A stretch of DNA of 64,000 nucleotides from Oryzias latipes (Eukaryota > Chordata > Actinopteri > Beloniformes > Adrianichthyidae). The notes beneath the pieces are model-generated. The model made no database searches. It had not been told where the DNA came from and saw only the letters and a program-made list of their open reading frames with translations. The DNA lies in the NCBI RefSeq assembly GCF_002234675.1, contig NC_019867.2:30540747-30604746 (forward strand), in the 5' to 3' direction. Both the position numbers and the translations under genes were made by a program. Within the stretch, counting starts at the first letter, position 1, and each line of letters begins with the position of its first letter. Shown piece after piece: positions 31,666 to 42,934 of the stretch.

Positions 31666-32583
31666 TTACTTGAGCCAAGGGTGAAGCAGAATCTGTTCCA
31701 GACTGGGGCGCCTTCTTGGGTTTTGGATGAAGCATTGCTTCATAAAGTCTTTGCAGTCTTTGGAAAGGTTTTGCCTGAGTTGGAGCTTTTTCTCCATGAG
31801 TTTAGTTGAACTGAAGTTTTTGTTGTGGAGGCATTCAAACAGGACAATTCCCAGCTGCCACACTGTTGTGGGTCTAGCGCTGTACGTGTGTTCATACCAC
31901 CATTCTGGAGGGGCGTGAATCTCTGTTCCATAAAAGGTGGTGTATTCTGAATGTGTCTCTGTGAAGCAGCTGACTCCAAAGTCAATTAAACGGACTTGTG
32001 GGGCGCCTGAACTCATGTCTATCAAGATGTTTTCCACTTTGATGTCTCTGTGGAAAATCTTTTTGTCCTGAAGGGAAATGGCTGCTTTTACTAGTTGTTT
32101 TAGGATCATCTTGGCTTCTTTTTCTCCAAATGTATCTCTACAGTCTTCAACGTAAGTCTGAAGATCCACGGCTGGCATTGGTCTCTCCAAAACCAGGATC
32201 AGCTCATGTGGCAGCACATACCAGTCTAGCAAGGCGATTGGTGCTCTGCTGCTGGGGGAGTGTGATGTTCCACTCCTGAGTTTCAGCATCACAGCCACTT
32301 CCCCAGATAACTGTCTTCCCTCTTCATCCACGTGTTTGCAGTACTGGTATTTATTGGGGACGTGTTTGATGGCAATGTCCAAATGATCTGATCTGCGATA
32401 GCCAGCAAACACAGATCCACAACCTCCTTCACCGAGTGGATGCAGTTCTACATATTTAGCCTCAAATCTAAGCTTTGGGTTGTCTTCTTCAGCTGTGTTT
32501 CCTCTGAATCTTTTGCCCAGAGGTTGTTCCAGATAGCTTGCTTTTCTCTCTGTTATGGTCAGGAATATAGAATGCAGATTCAT
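31666..32583 (-). CDS. PIM-like serine/threonine protein kinase
   Basis: A single open frame of 305 codons holds a whole kinase domain. It has the glycine loop GEGGCGSVF (51-59), the ATP-binding lysine in AIKHV (Lys73), helix-C Glu95, the hinge ERPMPAVDL (132-141) with the Pro typical of PIM kinases, catalytic HRDIKVEN (178-185), DFGVSC (201-206), APPEWWYEHTY and a C-lobe ending in RRRPSLEQILLHPWLK. PIM kinases are constitutively active cytosolic kinases. Teleost genomes carry many PIM-like copies, and this fits that expansion. No intron is visible inside the domain, unlike classical multi-exon pim genes. The N-terminus is uncertain: the upstream frame at 32489-32812 is out of phase. It is either a functional single-exon copy with a short N-terminus or a recently frameshifted copy. 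Confidence 0.88.
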   Translation of the reverse strand: MNLHSIFLTITERKASYLEQPLGKRFRGNTAEEDNPKLRFEAKYVELHPLGEGGCGSVFAGYRRSDHLDIAIKHVPNKYQYCKHVDEEGRQLSGEVAVMLKLRSGTSHSPSSRAPIALLDWYVLPHELILVLERPMPAVDLQTYVEDCRDTFGEKEAKMILKQLVKAAISLQDKKIFHRDIKVENILIDMSSGAPQVRLIDFGVSCFTETHSEYTTFYGTEIHAPPEWWYEHTYSARPTTVWQLGIVLFECLHNKNFSSTKLMEKKLQLRQNLSKDCKDFMKQCFIQNPRRRPSLEQILLHPWLK

Positions 32584-32812
32584 CCTTTAGGGAAGGAAAC
32601 TCAAGGTCCCTTCTTTTCTTTGTCGGTGTTACAGATTCTTTGTCATACTCAGAGATTTTCCTTTTGGCGCATCTTTGCTTGAGTTTAGCATCATCATGAA
32701 ATTGAACAATGACTTTTAGTGGGTCACTGTGAAATGGAGGATTTTGATGTTTGCTTCCAAGGAAAGCGACTTTCCTAAGAAAACTGCCCTGATTTTGAAA
32801 CATGGTTTTCAT
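32489..32812 (-). pseudogene. Out-of-frame N-terminal extension of the PIM-like kinase
   Basis: The first ATG after the putative promoter (32812) opens a 107-codon basic frame (KRKISEYDKESV, PTKKRRDLEFPS) that runs past the kinase start in a different frame and ends at 32489. Lys/Arg-rich N-termini are common in fish PIM-like proteins, so this is probably the original N-terminus. A small indel between about 32540 and 32580 would have cut it from the kinase frame. It could instead be an upstream ORF. Confidence 0.45.
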
Positions 32813-32915
32813 AAAGCTTTAACACTGAGAAGAAGAATTTCAGTCTTTAAAAAGACAACAAAGGTCTTCCTCTCTCAGTGAAGGCTCAGGGGAGTCAACC
32901 TGACTGGGTTAGCAC

Positions 32916-32926
32916 CTCTATAAGAG
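32916..32926 (-). promoter_or_regulatory. Possible TATA box of the PIM-like kinase gene
   Basis: CTCTTATAGAG on the minus strand lies about 105 bases upstream of the first ATG (32812), and the leader between them has no ATG. Position and sequence are suggestive only. Confidence 0.35.
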
Positions 32927-32986
32927 CATTCGGTTGGTATAGTCATCATGATGTCATAAAGCCGTTGGTCACATGCTGTGTGTCAT

Positions 32987-33068
32987 GTTGCCTAGCAACA
33001 TGACTCTAAGGCATCATCAAATGGCCTTGATGATGACTTAGAGTCATTATGTCATGTTGCTAGGCAAC
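32987..33068. promoter_or_regulatory. Inverted repeat with an X-box-like palindrome at each end
   Basis: GTTGCCTAGCAAC (32987-32999) and GTTGCTAGGCAAC (33056-33068) are each near-perfect palindromes of the RFX X-box type. They are reverse complements of each other. The sequence between them also folds: CTAAGGCATCATCAA pairs with TTGATGATGACTTAG around the loop ATGGCC. It lies about 175 bases upstream of the kinase ATG. It could be a tiny MITE or a paired RFX site. Confidence 0.6.
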
Positions 33069-33244
33069 GGAGCTTTTTTCTGAGGACAGAATAGGAATGA
33101 TGCAATCACTAACAATGCATCAGTGCTCTCCAGCTGTTCAAAGAATGAGAAAAGTCAATGTTGAAAACAGAATCAAGAAAAATATAGAACGAAAAACTTA
33201 AAAGAAAAAGTAAAGTAATAAAACATACATTTATAGATAAACAC
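33069..33244. other. Short intergenic stretch, nothing recognised
   Basis: A-rich sequence between the X-box palindrome and the LINE fragment; no frame or repeat structure was recognised. Confidence 0.4.
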
Positions 33245-33470
33245 ATGTGTTACACATAAACATTATTGCACTTCCATACTTCCTGAGGTCACCAGCAGCT
33301 TCCTTTCCAGGTTGTTCCTCCTGAGTTTTCTTAGGAAGTGGAGATGCTGGGCCTTCTCCACTGCTGCTGTGGTGTTTTCAGTCCAGGAGAGATCCTCAGT
33401 GATCTGCATGCCCAGGTAGCTAAAAGAGTGAACCCTCTCCACACTGTCTCTGTTGATGTACAGTGGGAGT
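33245..33470 (-). mobile_element. Rex1/CR1-group LINE fragment (RT C-terminus)
   Basis: The minus strand reads YLGMQITEDLSWTENTTAA, then KAQHLHFLRKLRRN, the post-palm segment of Rex1/CR1-type reverse transcriptases. The fragment is truncated on both sides and has no tail. Confidence 0.7.
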
Positions 33471-34090
<620 letters not shown>

Positions 34091-34091
34091 G

Positions 34092-34155
34092 AGTCTGAAA
34101 CGACGTGATCAGACCCAACTTCTGATCATGTGATCAGATCAGGACATCTGTAGTA
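34092..34155 (+). repeat. Direct repeat around palindrome TGATCATGTGATCA, copy 2
   Basis: Nearly identical to 30767-30830 (GATCAGACCCAACTTCTGAT instead of GATCAGACCAAACTTCTGAT). Confidence 0.8.
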
Positions 34156-34612
34156 TCATTTGTGCGTTGGTTTATTATATCACTAATAAATCATACAGCA
34201 TGTGCACTGTATCTGATTAATATTAAATATTTAAAGCATATTAGATTACTAATAATTAATATATAATTACTATAATTACTATAATTACTATAAACCGTAT
34301 CAATAAAAAATTGAATTTGATTCTGGAAATTACTGATGTTACACAGCTCCACTTTACACATAGTTTTGTTTTTTGTGTTTTTTATTTGAAGTTAAACTGC
34401 AGCTCTTTGTTTTTCACAAAATGATGAAAATGTTTCAGATTAAAGTTAAATTAAAGGCTTATTTATTTTTAATTGTAGTAAGAATATGATCAACAGTCCG
34501 TGAAGGCCCTGAAGGCCTCATCACCACGGCAACAACAGCTTTTCAAAACTTCAGTTGAAGTGAGAACAGCAGGACATTTTCAGAAGGAGAAGAAGAAAAA
34601 AAGTCTGCCGTT
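34156..34612 (+). other. AT-rich upstream region and 5' UTR of the coiled-coil gene
   Basis: No gene, and no clear TATA box. GAAGGCCCTGAAGGCCTCATC at about 34502-34521 is a short GC patch before a purine-rich leader that leads into the ATG at 34613. Confidence 0.35.
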
Positions 34613-36964
34613 ATGATGAACAACAAAGAAACTTCTATTTTTTTAGCTCAAATCCAAAGTTTGGAGGAGGAGCTTCAGAGGTAAACTCCAAACTCTCTTA
34701 GCAGGAAATCTTTGAGAAAGCAGAATAAGTTGTGGTCTTCTGTGTTCCTCCTCCTGCTTCAGATGCAGACTCCCACGTGAAAAGCTGAGGTCTGAGAACA
34801 GGCTGCTGTCAGCTCAGAGCTGCAGGCTGGAGGAAGACATGAAGGACATGGAGCAGTTCCTGCCGCACCACTCCGCTGAGTTGGACAAGCAGATCCAGGA
34901 CATGGAGGAGCGGCTGAAGCTGCAGCAGCTCGCCCAGACACCAGAGCTGCAGGCTCTGAAGCTGCAGCTCCACCAGGAGAAGCTGCAGCTTCAGGAGAGG
35001 ATGGACCTGCTGAGCTCTGAGGTCACACAGCAAGGTGAGCATCCAACATGCTCCTCCATGGAAAGCTGCACACCTCCTCTCCTCCTCATCTGTCCTCCCT
35101 CCCAGCCGCTAGAATGAAGGAGCAGCAGGAGGAGCTTAAGCAGCAGCTGCCCGGCGTGGAGCAGCAGCTGCTCCAACGAAGATCTAAAGTCCAATCTGCT
35201 AAGCTACAGCTGTGTTCAGATCCCAAACAGTAAAGCTGACAGATACTCCAAGCCTGTCCATGTTGGATGGACCGCAGGCTTTGACTCTTTGTCCTCCAAC
35301 AGACATGAAGCAGAGGAGACGGAGACATTCAACAGGCTCCTGGAGAGCCGGCTGGCACAGATGATGGAGGAGAAGAAGGAGGAGCTCAGAGAGGTGAAGG
35401 AGAAGTCAGAGCTCCTGCTGCAGCAGAACAAAGCTTTGTTCAAGGAGAAAGGCGTTCTTCAGGTCTCTCTCAGGAACTACTGCAGTGAGGTGGAGGAAGT
35501 GAAGGCCAACATGAAGAAGGACTCGCTGCAGATCCTCAGTCTCAGAAAGGTATGAGGACCTCTCATCTTTACTAAACCACTGAAGCTTTTCAGGATCTCT
35601 AAGCAGCTGTTGGAGGCGGAGCCAAAGGAGGGCCGTCCCACCACTGCTGGAAGTTAGAGAGTTTGTGTCTGAGGACTCAAAGATGGAGGAAGCTGCTGCT
35701 GCTTCATCTCATCCCGTTTTACACCTTCAGGACGTGGAGGAGCTGAGCAGGAGGCTGCAGCTGCTGCAGACGGAGGAGGAGGTCAGGACGCCACAGAGCG
35801 CGCTCCAGCTGAAGAACGCCCCCAGGTACCAGACGGACCTCCTGCTGCTGCCGCAGATTTCTCTGTTTGGCCTCACAGACGATTGAGCTTCTCCAGCTGA
35901 AGTCAGAAAAGATCATAAAGTTTTAGTTTATGATTAGCCTTAGGAGAAGTTTGAGTTTAAACAAACGCATCCATGTGTGTTAATTATTCTTTATTTCTAC
36001 AATTTATTTACATTTAAATAAAACATGTTTGGAGATGACTTTATTGGAAGAGACAGACTTTTGCTGCATCAGGACAAAAACTATCATGAAGTTCATGACA
36101 GCTGTTAGACTGACGCTCCTCCACTCTGACACTTTCTGATCCAACATCACAGAGCTCCTCTGAATGTTATTAAAAACTTATCAAAATAAAAGAACATCCA
36201 GAAAAACACTTTAGAAGATAAAAGTCCCAAACAATCATTAATGAACTTTTACTGATGTCAGAGCAGAACTCCTGGATGTTTGAACATCTGTGAAGAAGCA
36301 GGACTGCAGTCTGACAGAACATGACCAGCAGCTGGAAATGAAGACTCACCTGGACTTTAGCTTTCAGTCTGGAAGTTGTCATGTTCTTGATAACAATCCA
36401 GGTTTGTCTTCATGAACCGTGTCTTTGTTCTCTAAAAAGCTCCTTCATGACAGAGGAGCCATCTTCTCTCTGAGCTGTGAGGCTGGATGCTCCTCTGGTT
36501 CTACCTTCTAATTCTGACCTGAAGGTTCTTCAAAATGGACCTGAAGGATGAAGCAGACGTTACAGATTGTTCCAGAACCTTCTGAAAGGATCTCTGAGAG
36601 TTTCATGTCATAAAAACCAGCAGAAAAACTTCAGTCTGAACATCATCAGACTTCAGTTTTTCCTCTTCTCTGTGGAACAAACGGCTGCAGGAACTTTCCT
36701 TCCTTCACATGAAATTTTCTGCTCTGCCGTTTCAGGAAGTCTATTATCTCACCCATGAAGCATCAGCGTCAAACCCCCCCCACTGCTGCGAAGGGGGGTC
36801 AGCAGCAGAGAAGGACTAAAGCCTGTGAGAGGAAGCAACCTCAGAACTCACAGACCCCCCCTCCTTCTGTCCAGAACTCTCACAGACCTCCACGATCCCA
36901 GATCTACGACCAGAAGCTGTTGGAGATTCTGCAAAGACAAGAACATCAGAGTCCTTCAGACTGA
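34613..36964 (+). CDS. Coiled-coil protein of unknown function, six exons
   Basis: Exons 34613-34680, 34763-35034, 35106-35229, 35303-35549, 35731-35825 and 36736-36964 join in phase to 344 residues, all with GT-AG borders. Almost the whole protein from residue 10 to about 265 is heptad-rich Leu/Gln/Glu sequence (SLEEELQR, ELDKQIQDMEERLKLQQL, KQQLPGVEQQLLQRRS, MMEEKKEELREVKEKSELLLQ, EELSRRLQLLQTEEE). The C-terminal 75 residues are basic and Pro/Gln-rich (QQRRTKACERKQPQNS) and end in RSQIYDQKLLEILQRQ. The exon 3 donor is CA|GTAAAG; reading through it meets TAA at 35231, so an unspliced form would stop after about 155 residues. It has no signal peptide or membrane span. I do not recognise the family. 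A cilium or centriole protein is possible from composition only. Confidence 0.8.
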
Positions 36965-37005
36965 CCCGGACCCCCTGCAGTCTGGTTCTGCAGTCTGGTT
37001 CTTCA

Positions 37006-37011
37006 AATAAA
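37006..37011 (+). terminator. Polyadenylation signal of the coiled-coil gene
   Basis: AATAAA 42 bases after the TGA at 36962-36964, giving a very short 3' UTR. Confidence 0.7.
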
Positions 37012-38040
37012 TCTGCAGCTGCAGACCTGCCTCCTGCGTCCATTCATCTCTCATGGACAGTTCAGGCTAAAATGTTCAGAAGGTTCATTTAGTTCCAAAC
37101 TTTCCTTTTCTTTTTTTAATCAACATTAGAACCTCAAAGAGCAGAAGCAGAGAAGCTCACAGAAAAAGACAATCAACAGTTTTTCCAAACATCCTGTTAC
37201 TTTAAAGAAACAACAAATTCTACATCTGAGAAGGAGGAACAAGCTGCTGCTGCAGAGAGCAGCTCCAAGGCCTCATGTCACCTGAATGTGTAAAGTAGTT
37301 CTTTGGTTATCTCTTAAATACAGGAGAACATGCTATAAAATTACATTTACTTTAAAAATGTTTGTAGAAAACAAACACAGTAGTAGAAAATCTAAAGCAG
37401 TTTCTAATCATCATATTCCTGAGTCATCTGTGGACATACAGACATTTTATAAAATATCAAAGTAAACCTTCACCTGGATGTAGTAAACAATGATTATTGT
37501 TAGTATTATTATGATTGAGTCAAATGAACCACACTAAGCAGAGACAGAAATACTTTAAAATGGAAAAGTACTAAAAACCATCAGTCAAATCCTGCAGAAA
37601 GCTCAGAGGAAGCTGGAACCATAAAGTGATGAAGATTAAAAGAGTTTTTATGTGACCAAAGTGAGACTTTGAATTTCCTGAAGGTGAAGCATGAGATTAC
37701 AGAACAATCTGAGACTAAAATAGACCTGGAATTATTACATAAGAAGAAACATTAAAAAAGTGCAGAGCATCACGTGGGTTGCTGGGCCCTAAACTTTGAA
37801 CTCTCAGGAGGATTTGACACTTATCTTTTCTTTTTTATGGCACAACTTTTACTGTGTTCTGGTCAGTAATTAAATCATCTTCAACACAAATGAAAACAGG
37901 AAGGATTTTAAGACGCAGATAGACGAATGAAGCTGATCATCGATGATAATCCAATTTAAATTTATTTATATAGCCTAATATTACAACAATAATCACCTCA
38001 ATGGGCTTTATACCAGTAATTGTAGATTCACCTTTCATTC
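37012..38040. other. Intergenic, no gene seen
   Basis: AT-rich sequence without a convincing frame. About 37955-38015 (AATTTATTTATATAGCC ... CAATGGGCTTTATA) resembles the tail of a common fish repeat. Confidence 0.4.
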
Positions 38041-38430
38041 ATTCATCTTCTTCTGCTGTTTTATCCCCTTCTGGGTCACCGGGCTGCTGGAGCCTATCCC
38101 GGCCACTTGTGGGTAAAGGCAGGGGTCACCCTGGACAGGTCCCCAGTCTGTGACAGGGTGGAATGTCCACAATCACACACCCATTCACTCTCACACTCAC
38201 ACCTAGGGACAATTTAGAGTGACCAATTAACCAATGAAGCATGTTTTTGGACAGTGGGAGGAAACCGGAGATCCCAGAGAAAACTCACACATGCACGAGG
38301 AGAACATGCAAACTCCACACAGAAGGGTCCCCCATTGATGTTCTGGTTCAGGTCCCCCAGCTGGGACTTGAACCGGGGGCGTTCTTGCTGTGAGGCAAGA
38401 GGGCTAACCACTAAACCACCGTGCAGCAAA
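38041..38430 (-). repeat. tRNA-like-headed dispersed repeat, minus copy
   Basis: Read on the minus strand: GTGGTTTAGTGGTTAGCCC, GGGACTTGAACC..., GAGTTTGCATGTTCTCC, CTGTCCAAAAACATG, GGTGTGAGTGTGAGAGTG, CTGGGGACCTGTCCAGGGTG, GGGATAGGCTCCAGCAGCC. This is a repeat I know to be abundant in fish, with a tRNA-like 5' part. A partial plus-strand copy lies at 41707-41998. Confidence 0.75.
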
Positions 38431-38510
38431 ACAAGAAAACACACCAACAGTGCAAAACATTTCACTTCCACAATCATAATGAACATAAAGACATAGAAAT
38501 CTATAGATAA

Positions 38511-38630
38511 TAATTAAACTAAACTAAACTAAACTAAACTAAACTAAACTAAACTAAACTAAACTAAACTAAACTAAACTAAACTAAACTAAACTAAACT
38601 AAACTAAAATAAACTAAACTAAACTAAACT
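38511..38630. repeat. (AAACT)n microsatellite
   Basis: About 24 copies of the pentamer with one A substitution near 38609. It leads directly into the inverted repeat at 38626. Confidence 0.95.
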
Positions 38631-38936
38631 GGGCATCCCTGCCCCCTCAGACCAGGGGTGTCCAAACTTTTTTGTTCAAAGGGCCAAAATCTGAATGTGA
38701 CCCTGGTCTGTGGGCCAAATAAAATATTTTTTTACATAACATGAAAAGCAGAAGATAAAGAATAGGGTTTAATTTATATACCGGTATTTTGATTCTGTAT
38801 TTATCAAGGTAACACACAAAAAGTTGGAACGTTTTTCTTTGAAACATGTAAATAGAACAGTGAGGCCTCACTGACCGTTTTTAACTGAAAAACAAGATTT
38901 AGCTAAAACAAACATGAAAACAGCAAACTGGGATCC

Positions 38937-39149
38937 TTAATGAGCGATGTGGAGCTGGTCTTTTGACTTCATCAGTGACTGAATGTTGGGCTGCAGCTTA
39001 CTCACTGATAGGGTTAAAATGTCTTGAATGTGTGAGTCTGTGAGGGTCCCCCTGAGTTTGGTGTTGTTCAGGTTCATGAGACTAAATGTTTGCTCACAAA
39101 TGTAGCTGCTGCCAAACAGAGATAGCATTACTTGTGTGTTTTTTCTCAT
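38937..39149 (-). pseudogene. hAT transposase C-terminal (dimerisation) fragment
   Basis: A 70-codon frame reads LFGSSYICEQTFSLMNLN, then KLRGTLTDSHIQDIL. This is the C-terminal block shared by hAT transposases and GTF2IRD2/ZBED-like domesticated relatives (E-x-x-FS-x-MN). The rest of the transposase is not open. The hAT-type end at 38653 lies on its downstream side, as expected. Confidence 0.7.
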
Positions 39150-39714
39150 CTGTGGGTACCTTTGTGTTGGGATGTGGATAAAAATCTGTCAGGGGTAGTG
39201 ATGCAAATTTTCTTTTTAGCTCTAAATCACATTTAAACTTAATCAACGGAATGGGGGCTCACGCTGAAGGGCTGAGAAAAAAGCTCCATGTCATCTTCTT
39301 GAAGTCCACAAAGCAAAAGTCAAACTTATTTTAGTTGCTCAGAAGTTCTCCATATTCTGGCAACCTATCCACCTCCACATTCGCTTTTCTCAGGCTGGGG
39401 AAGTGTGCCAAGTTTCCTTGAGAGAAAAAGTCAAATAAGAATGTGTCCATTTTTATCATTAGCACTACTCTGAGGCCACATAACTACAGGACACAATGGA
39501 CAAAAAAGAGAGCAAAGAAAGCAGACCCACAAAGACAAACAATGACAGGTTTACTGTCAAACAGACATAAGCACCATGGACAGCGCCACGTCACAGCGAC
39601 ACAACGACAGACACACATGGAGCAGCCCGTGTTAAAATCACAGATAACAAACAGCCAAAAGCCTGTGTGCTGCATGCTATTGGTTCCTGCAGCTCTGGAG
39701 CAGCTTCACACAGC

Positions 39715-39905
39715 TTGATTCTTCATAAAGCTGGATCTGAAGAGTGCCTACAACCTCATCCGCATAGGAATGAATGGAAAACCACCTTTCAACCACCACT
39801 GGACACTATGAGTGATGGTTATGCCCTTTGGTCGCTGTTGCGCCGCCTCAGTTTTCCAGGCTTTCGTGAACAATATCTTCAGGGAAATGCTGCAACCTCC
39901 ATACC
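39715..39905 (+). pseudogene. Gypsy reverse transcriptase scrap
   Basis: KLDLKSAYNLIRI (39729-39765) followed by EWKTTFQPPLD is the RT motif A region of a Gypsy element. A frame change near 39800 leads into a MPFG-like segment and a degraded downstream part. Only about 60 codons are left. Confidence 0.65.
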
Positions 39906-39959
39906 ATAAAGGAGGGTCAAAGGGCAGGGATGCCCAGTTTAGTTTAGTCTGTTTAGTTT

Positions 39960-40110
39960 AGTTTTGGTTTATTTTCCTATTGAATTCTATGTATTCATCA
40001 TCCTTTTGATTTGATTTTTACTTTACAATTACCGCTATGAAGCTCATTGAAACGACTGTTGTTGTGAATTTGGGCTGTGCAAATAAAACTGAATTGAATT
40101 GATTTATTTG
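39960..40110 (+). repeat. LINE 3' tail
   Basis: CGACTGTTGTTGTGAATTTG, GGGCTGTGCAAATAAAACTG and the end AATTGAATTGA match the kind of 3' end with short tail repeats that many fish LINEs leave. Confidence 0.55.
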
Positions 40111-40189
40111 GACCTGATCTCCTGACCCTGTTCTGACTCTGATTGCCTGGTGCTGGCTCCTTATGAACAGAAGTTAATTCTGGAAATTA

Positions 40190-42880
40190 AATAACTCTAT
40201 CTTGCGACATGATAATGTGTCCAAAACCGTCTGCTAAGTAATTAAATGCGTCTGGCAAAGGCCTCTAGAAAAACTGTTTGGTAGAAATTGGGAACTCCTA
40301 AAAATTGAATTGTCTAAATCTTTTAGAACATACGGAAGCTCATTTGTTAAAGCTATAAGATCTGAAGAGGAATTTTTGATTATAGAAATAACATCTAACA
40401 CAAAAACACTTCATCAACCTGCAAAATAAACTGGATGACATGTAAAGAGAGAAAGCAGGAGATGGTTGGAGGAAGGGGAGCAGAACACTGCATATTTCTT
40501 TCATTTTGAAAGATTAATGCTAAGAGTAATTCAATACAAAAATTAAATATCCATGGGAATATTACAGATAATCATAAGATAATAGCCAGTTAGAACTCTG
40601 ACTTCAACAACAACTCTATGAATCTAAATATTGTGAAGAAACTACCAATCTCTTTTTAGAATCTCTCACAGAAACTAAGGACATTGATACTGATTTGAAA
40701 GAATAAAATACACTATAAAACACTATTGATACAAGAAGTTATGTCAGCTGTTGAACACCTTAAATAAAACAACAATAAATCTCCAGCAGTTATACAAAAC
40801 GTTCTCCAAACAACTCGCTGCTTTCCTTCTCCATCTTTTCCTAGAAAGCTTAGGCAACAATTTCCTTCCTCCTGCTTTAACCCAGGGCCTTATAACATTA
40901 TTACCCAAACCTAAAAATGATTTACTCCTCATAGACAACTGAATCCAATCTGCCTCCCTAATAATTATAAATTACTTTCCTTAATCTTTGCTGAAAAAAT
41001 AAAAAAGGTTTTGGATCATATAATAGATGAGAATCAGACAAATCTCAAATAATTTCAGATTGATTAAACTGATTATTCAGACTCTTGGCCCGACTAAAGT
41101 TTCATCCTTTTTCTCGACTTTTACAAAGCTTTTGACACAATTGAACACAACTTCATACTCAACGCAATGGAAAAATTTGGTTTTGGCCCATATTTTACAG
41201 GGGCTGTTAAAACGAGGCATGCAATGTGAAACTGTTCTATCAAACTTTATTCCAGGACCTCTCCACGATTTCTGCTAAAAAGAGGAGTCAGGCAAGGATG
41301 CCCCATTTCTCCTCAGTTATTCCTCCTCTGTACCCAACTCCTTACTGACTATAAAACTCAGTCAACCAAAAGTTTTTTCAATAGCAAACCATATAGTCAT
41401 TATCAATCAACTGGCTGATGATACCACTCTGTTTCTGAAAGATCATTCTCAGGTACCGTTAGCTATTGATCTGATCAATAGTTTCTCTGCTGAATCTGGA
41501 CTCTGCTTTAACAAAAAAATGTGACTTACTTGCTCTTGAACACTGTGACATCATCTCTATCTGCAATATTCCAGTGAAAGAGTCCATCACCCACCTAGGA
41601 TTCATCATTTCTAAAGATAAAAAAGCCAGAGGCCACTTAAACTTTGTTCCAGTTATTAATAAAAACAGACATTAAGCTGAACCAAGGACCTGAAAAACAA
41701 CATCAATGCGGGACCTTTCTGTGTGGAGTTTGCATGTTCTCCCCGTGTATGCGTGGGTTCTCTCCGGGATCTCCAGCTTCCTCCCACCGTCCAAAAACAT
41801 GCTTCATAGGTTGAACTCTAAATTGACCATAGGTATGACTGTGAGAGTGAATAGATGTGTGATTGTAGAAATTCTACCCTGCGACAGACTGGGGACCTGT
41901 CCAGGGCATCCCCTGCTTAGCCCATGAGTGGCCGGGATAGGCTCCAGCAGCTCGTGACCCCGAAAGGGAAAAACGGTATAGAAAATGAACGAATGAACCT
42001 TTAAAACAAACTGGTTGAGATATTTTATTAAGAATCCAACTTCAGTTTGGCATTTCATACCAAATTTTATTTTTTCCAAATTAGGAGGCATACGTTTTCT
42101 TTTATTTTGTAATTATAATGTGGAAAAGATCCCACTGAAACTCTCCTTCTTCCATAAACAAATGCTTTTCTCCTGGCCACTCATTTACAAACACAATTTT
42201 CTTCACACGGATACCACATATGGAACAATAAAGACATTACATACAGACTAAATCTTTATTTTATCCATCTTGGTTTACTCAAACCATCCTTCTGGTTCAT
42301 CAACTGTTTGACTCAAACTGATCTTTGATGTCACATGAAGAATTTTGCATAAAATACAGCATCAAACTACCTAAAACTGAGATTACCAATGTCCCAAAAG
42401 CAATCCCTAAATGTGTTAATGTTATTCAAAAACTCATCATTGCAGAGTCCAACTTTATTACCAATTGACCCAACTAAAACAGAAATTGGCCAAATTTGTT
42501 TTTCCTCTTCATGCAACACAAAGTGCCATATAGGCTCACTCTTTCAGAAGGATGTTGTGTCCATTCACTATGTTTTTCCTAATTGGAATAATCTAGTTTA
42601 CCAGTTAGAGTGGAAAAAGATTTAGAATCTGCCAAAAAAATACTTATTAACCCCTGAAGTGAAAGAATTCTACTTTAAATAAATCCATAAATTCCACCCA
42701 TTCAGACTAAACCTTCAAAGATTCAAAATAAACATTGATGTAACCGCCTCTTAAGTCAAGAACACCCTGTAGATGCTGTACGTTTATTTTGGAAATGTCC
42801 TTTTTCCACTAAACTCTGGGCTAAAGTTTATAATTTCATTTTCGCCCACATAGACTCGACTTCCACCTTTGCTTAGAACA
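40190..42880 (+). mobile_element. Degenerate Tx1/L1-type LINE ORF2 remnant
   Basis: Pieces in shifting frames run in L1 order: FLDFYKAFDTIEHNF-type motif A (about 41110-41150), RGVRQGCPISPQLF (about 41281-41325), INQLADDTTLFLKDHS (catalytic ADD, about 41403-41450) and ITHLGFIISKD (about 41587-41620). A C-terminal FHKQMLFSWPLIYKHNF (42152-42202) and a late Cys-rich LFWKCPF segment (about 42785) follow. Many stops and frameshifts make it dead. A tRNA-headed repeat is inserted at 41707-41998. Confidence 0.75.
41707..41998 (+). repeat. tRNA-like-headed dispersed repeat, partial plus copy
   Basis: Starts GGGACCTTTCTGTGTGGAGT and runs through GTTCTCCCCGTGTATGCG, CTTCCTCCCACCGTCC and GGGGACCTGTCCAGGGC to GATAGGCTCCAGCAGC. 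It is the same family as 38041-38430 but lacks the tRNA-like head. It splits the Tx1/L1 relic. Confidence 0.75.
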
Positions 42881-42934
42881 TGAACTGCTTGTCCTCAACC
42901 ACTGTCCATCTCATAAAAAAAGAACAATTGTATT

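Larger units (their letters stand above)
38626..39940. mobile_element. Fold-back structure enclosing a hAT relic
   Basis: AAACTGGGCATCCCTGCCC (38626-38644) and its exact reverse complement (39922-39940) bound the region. The (AAACT)n run on the left is mirrored by AGTTTAGTTTAGT on the right. Inside, at 38653, is a hAT-type end CAGGGGTGTCCAAACTTTTT, then hAT transposase C-terminal coding sequence on the minus strand (38937-39149). A Gypsy RT scrap lies near the right end. Confidence 0.65.

Noticed and set aside
34501..34560. Possible CpG island promoter for the coiled-coil gene
   Set aside because: Only a short GC patch is present, not enough to call a promoter.
35719..35916. Minus-strand frames through the coiled-coil gene
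   Set aside because: Leu/Gln-rich antisense of Glu/Gln heptads; splice sites and phase support only the plus strand.
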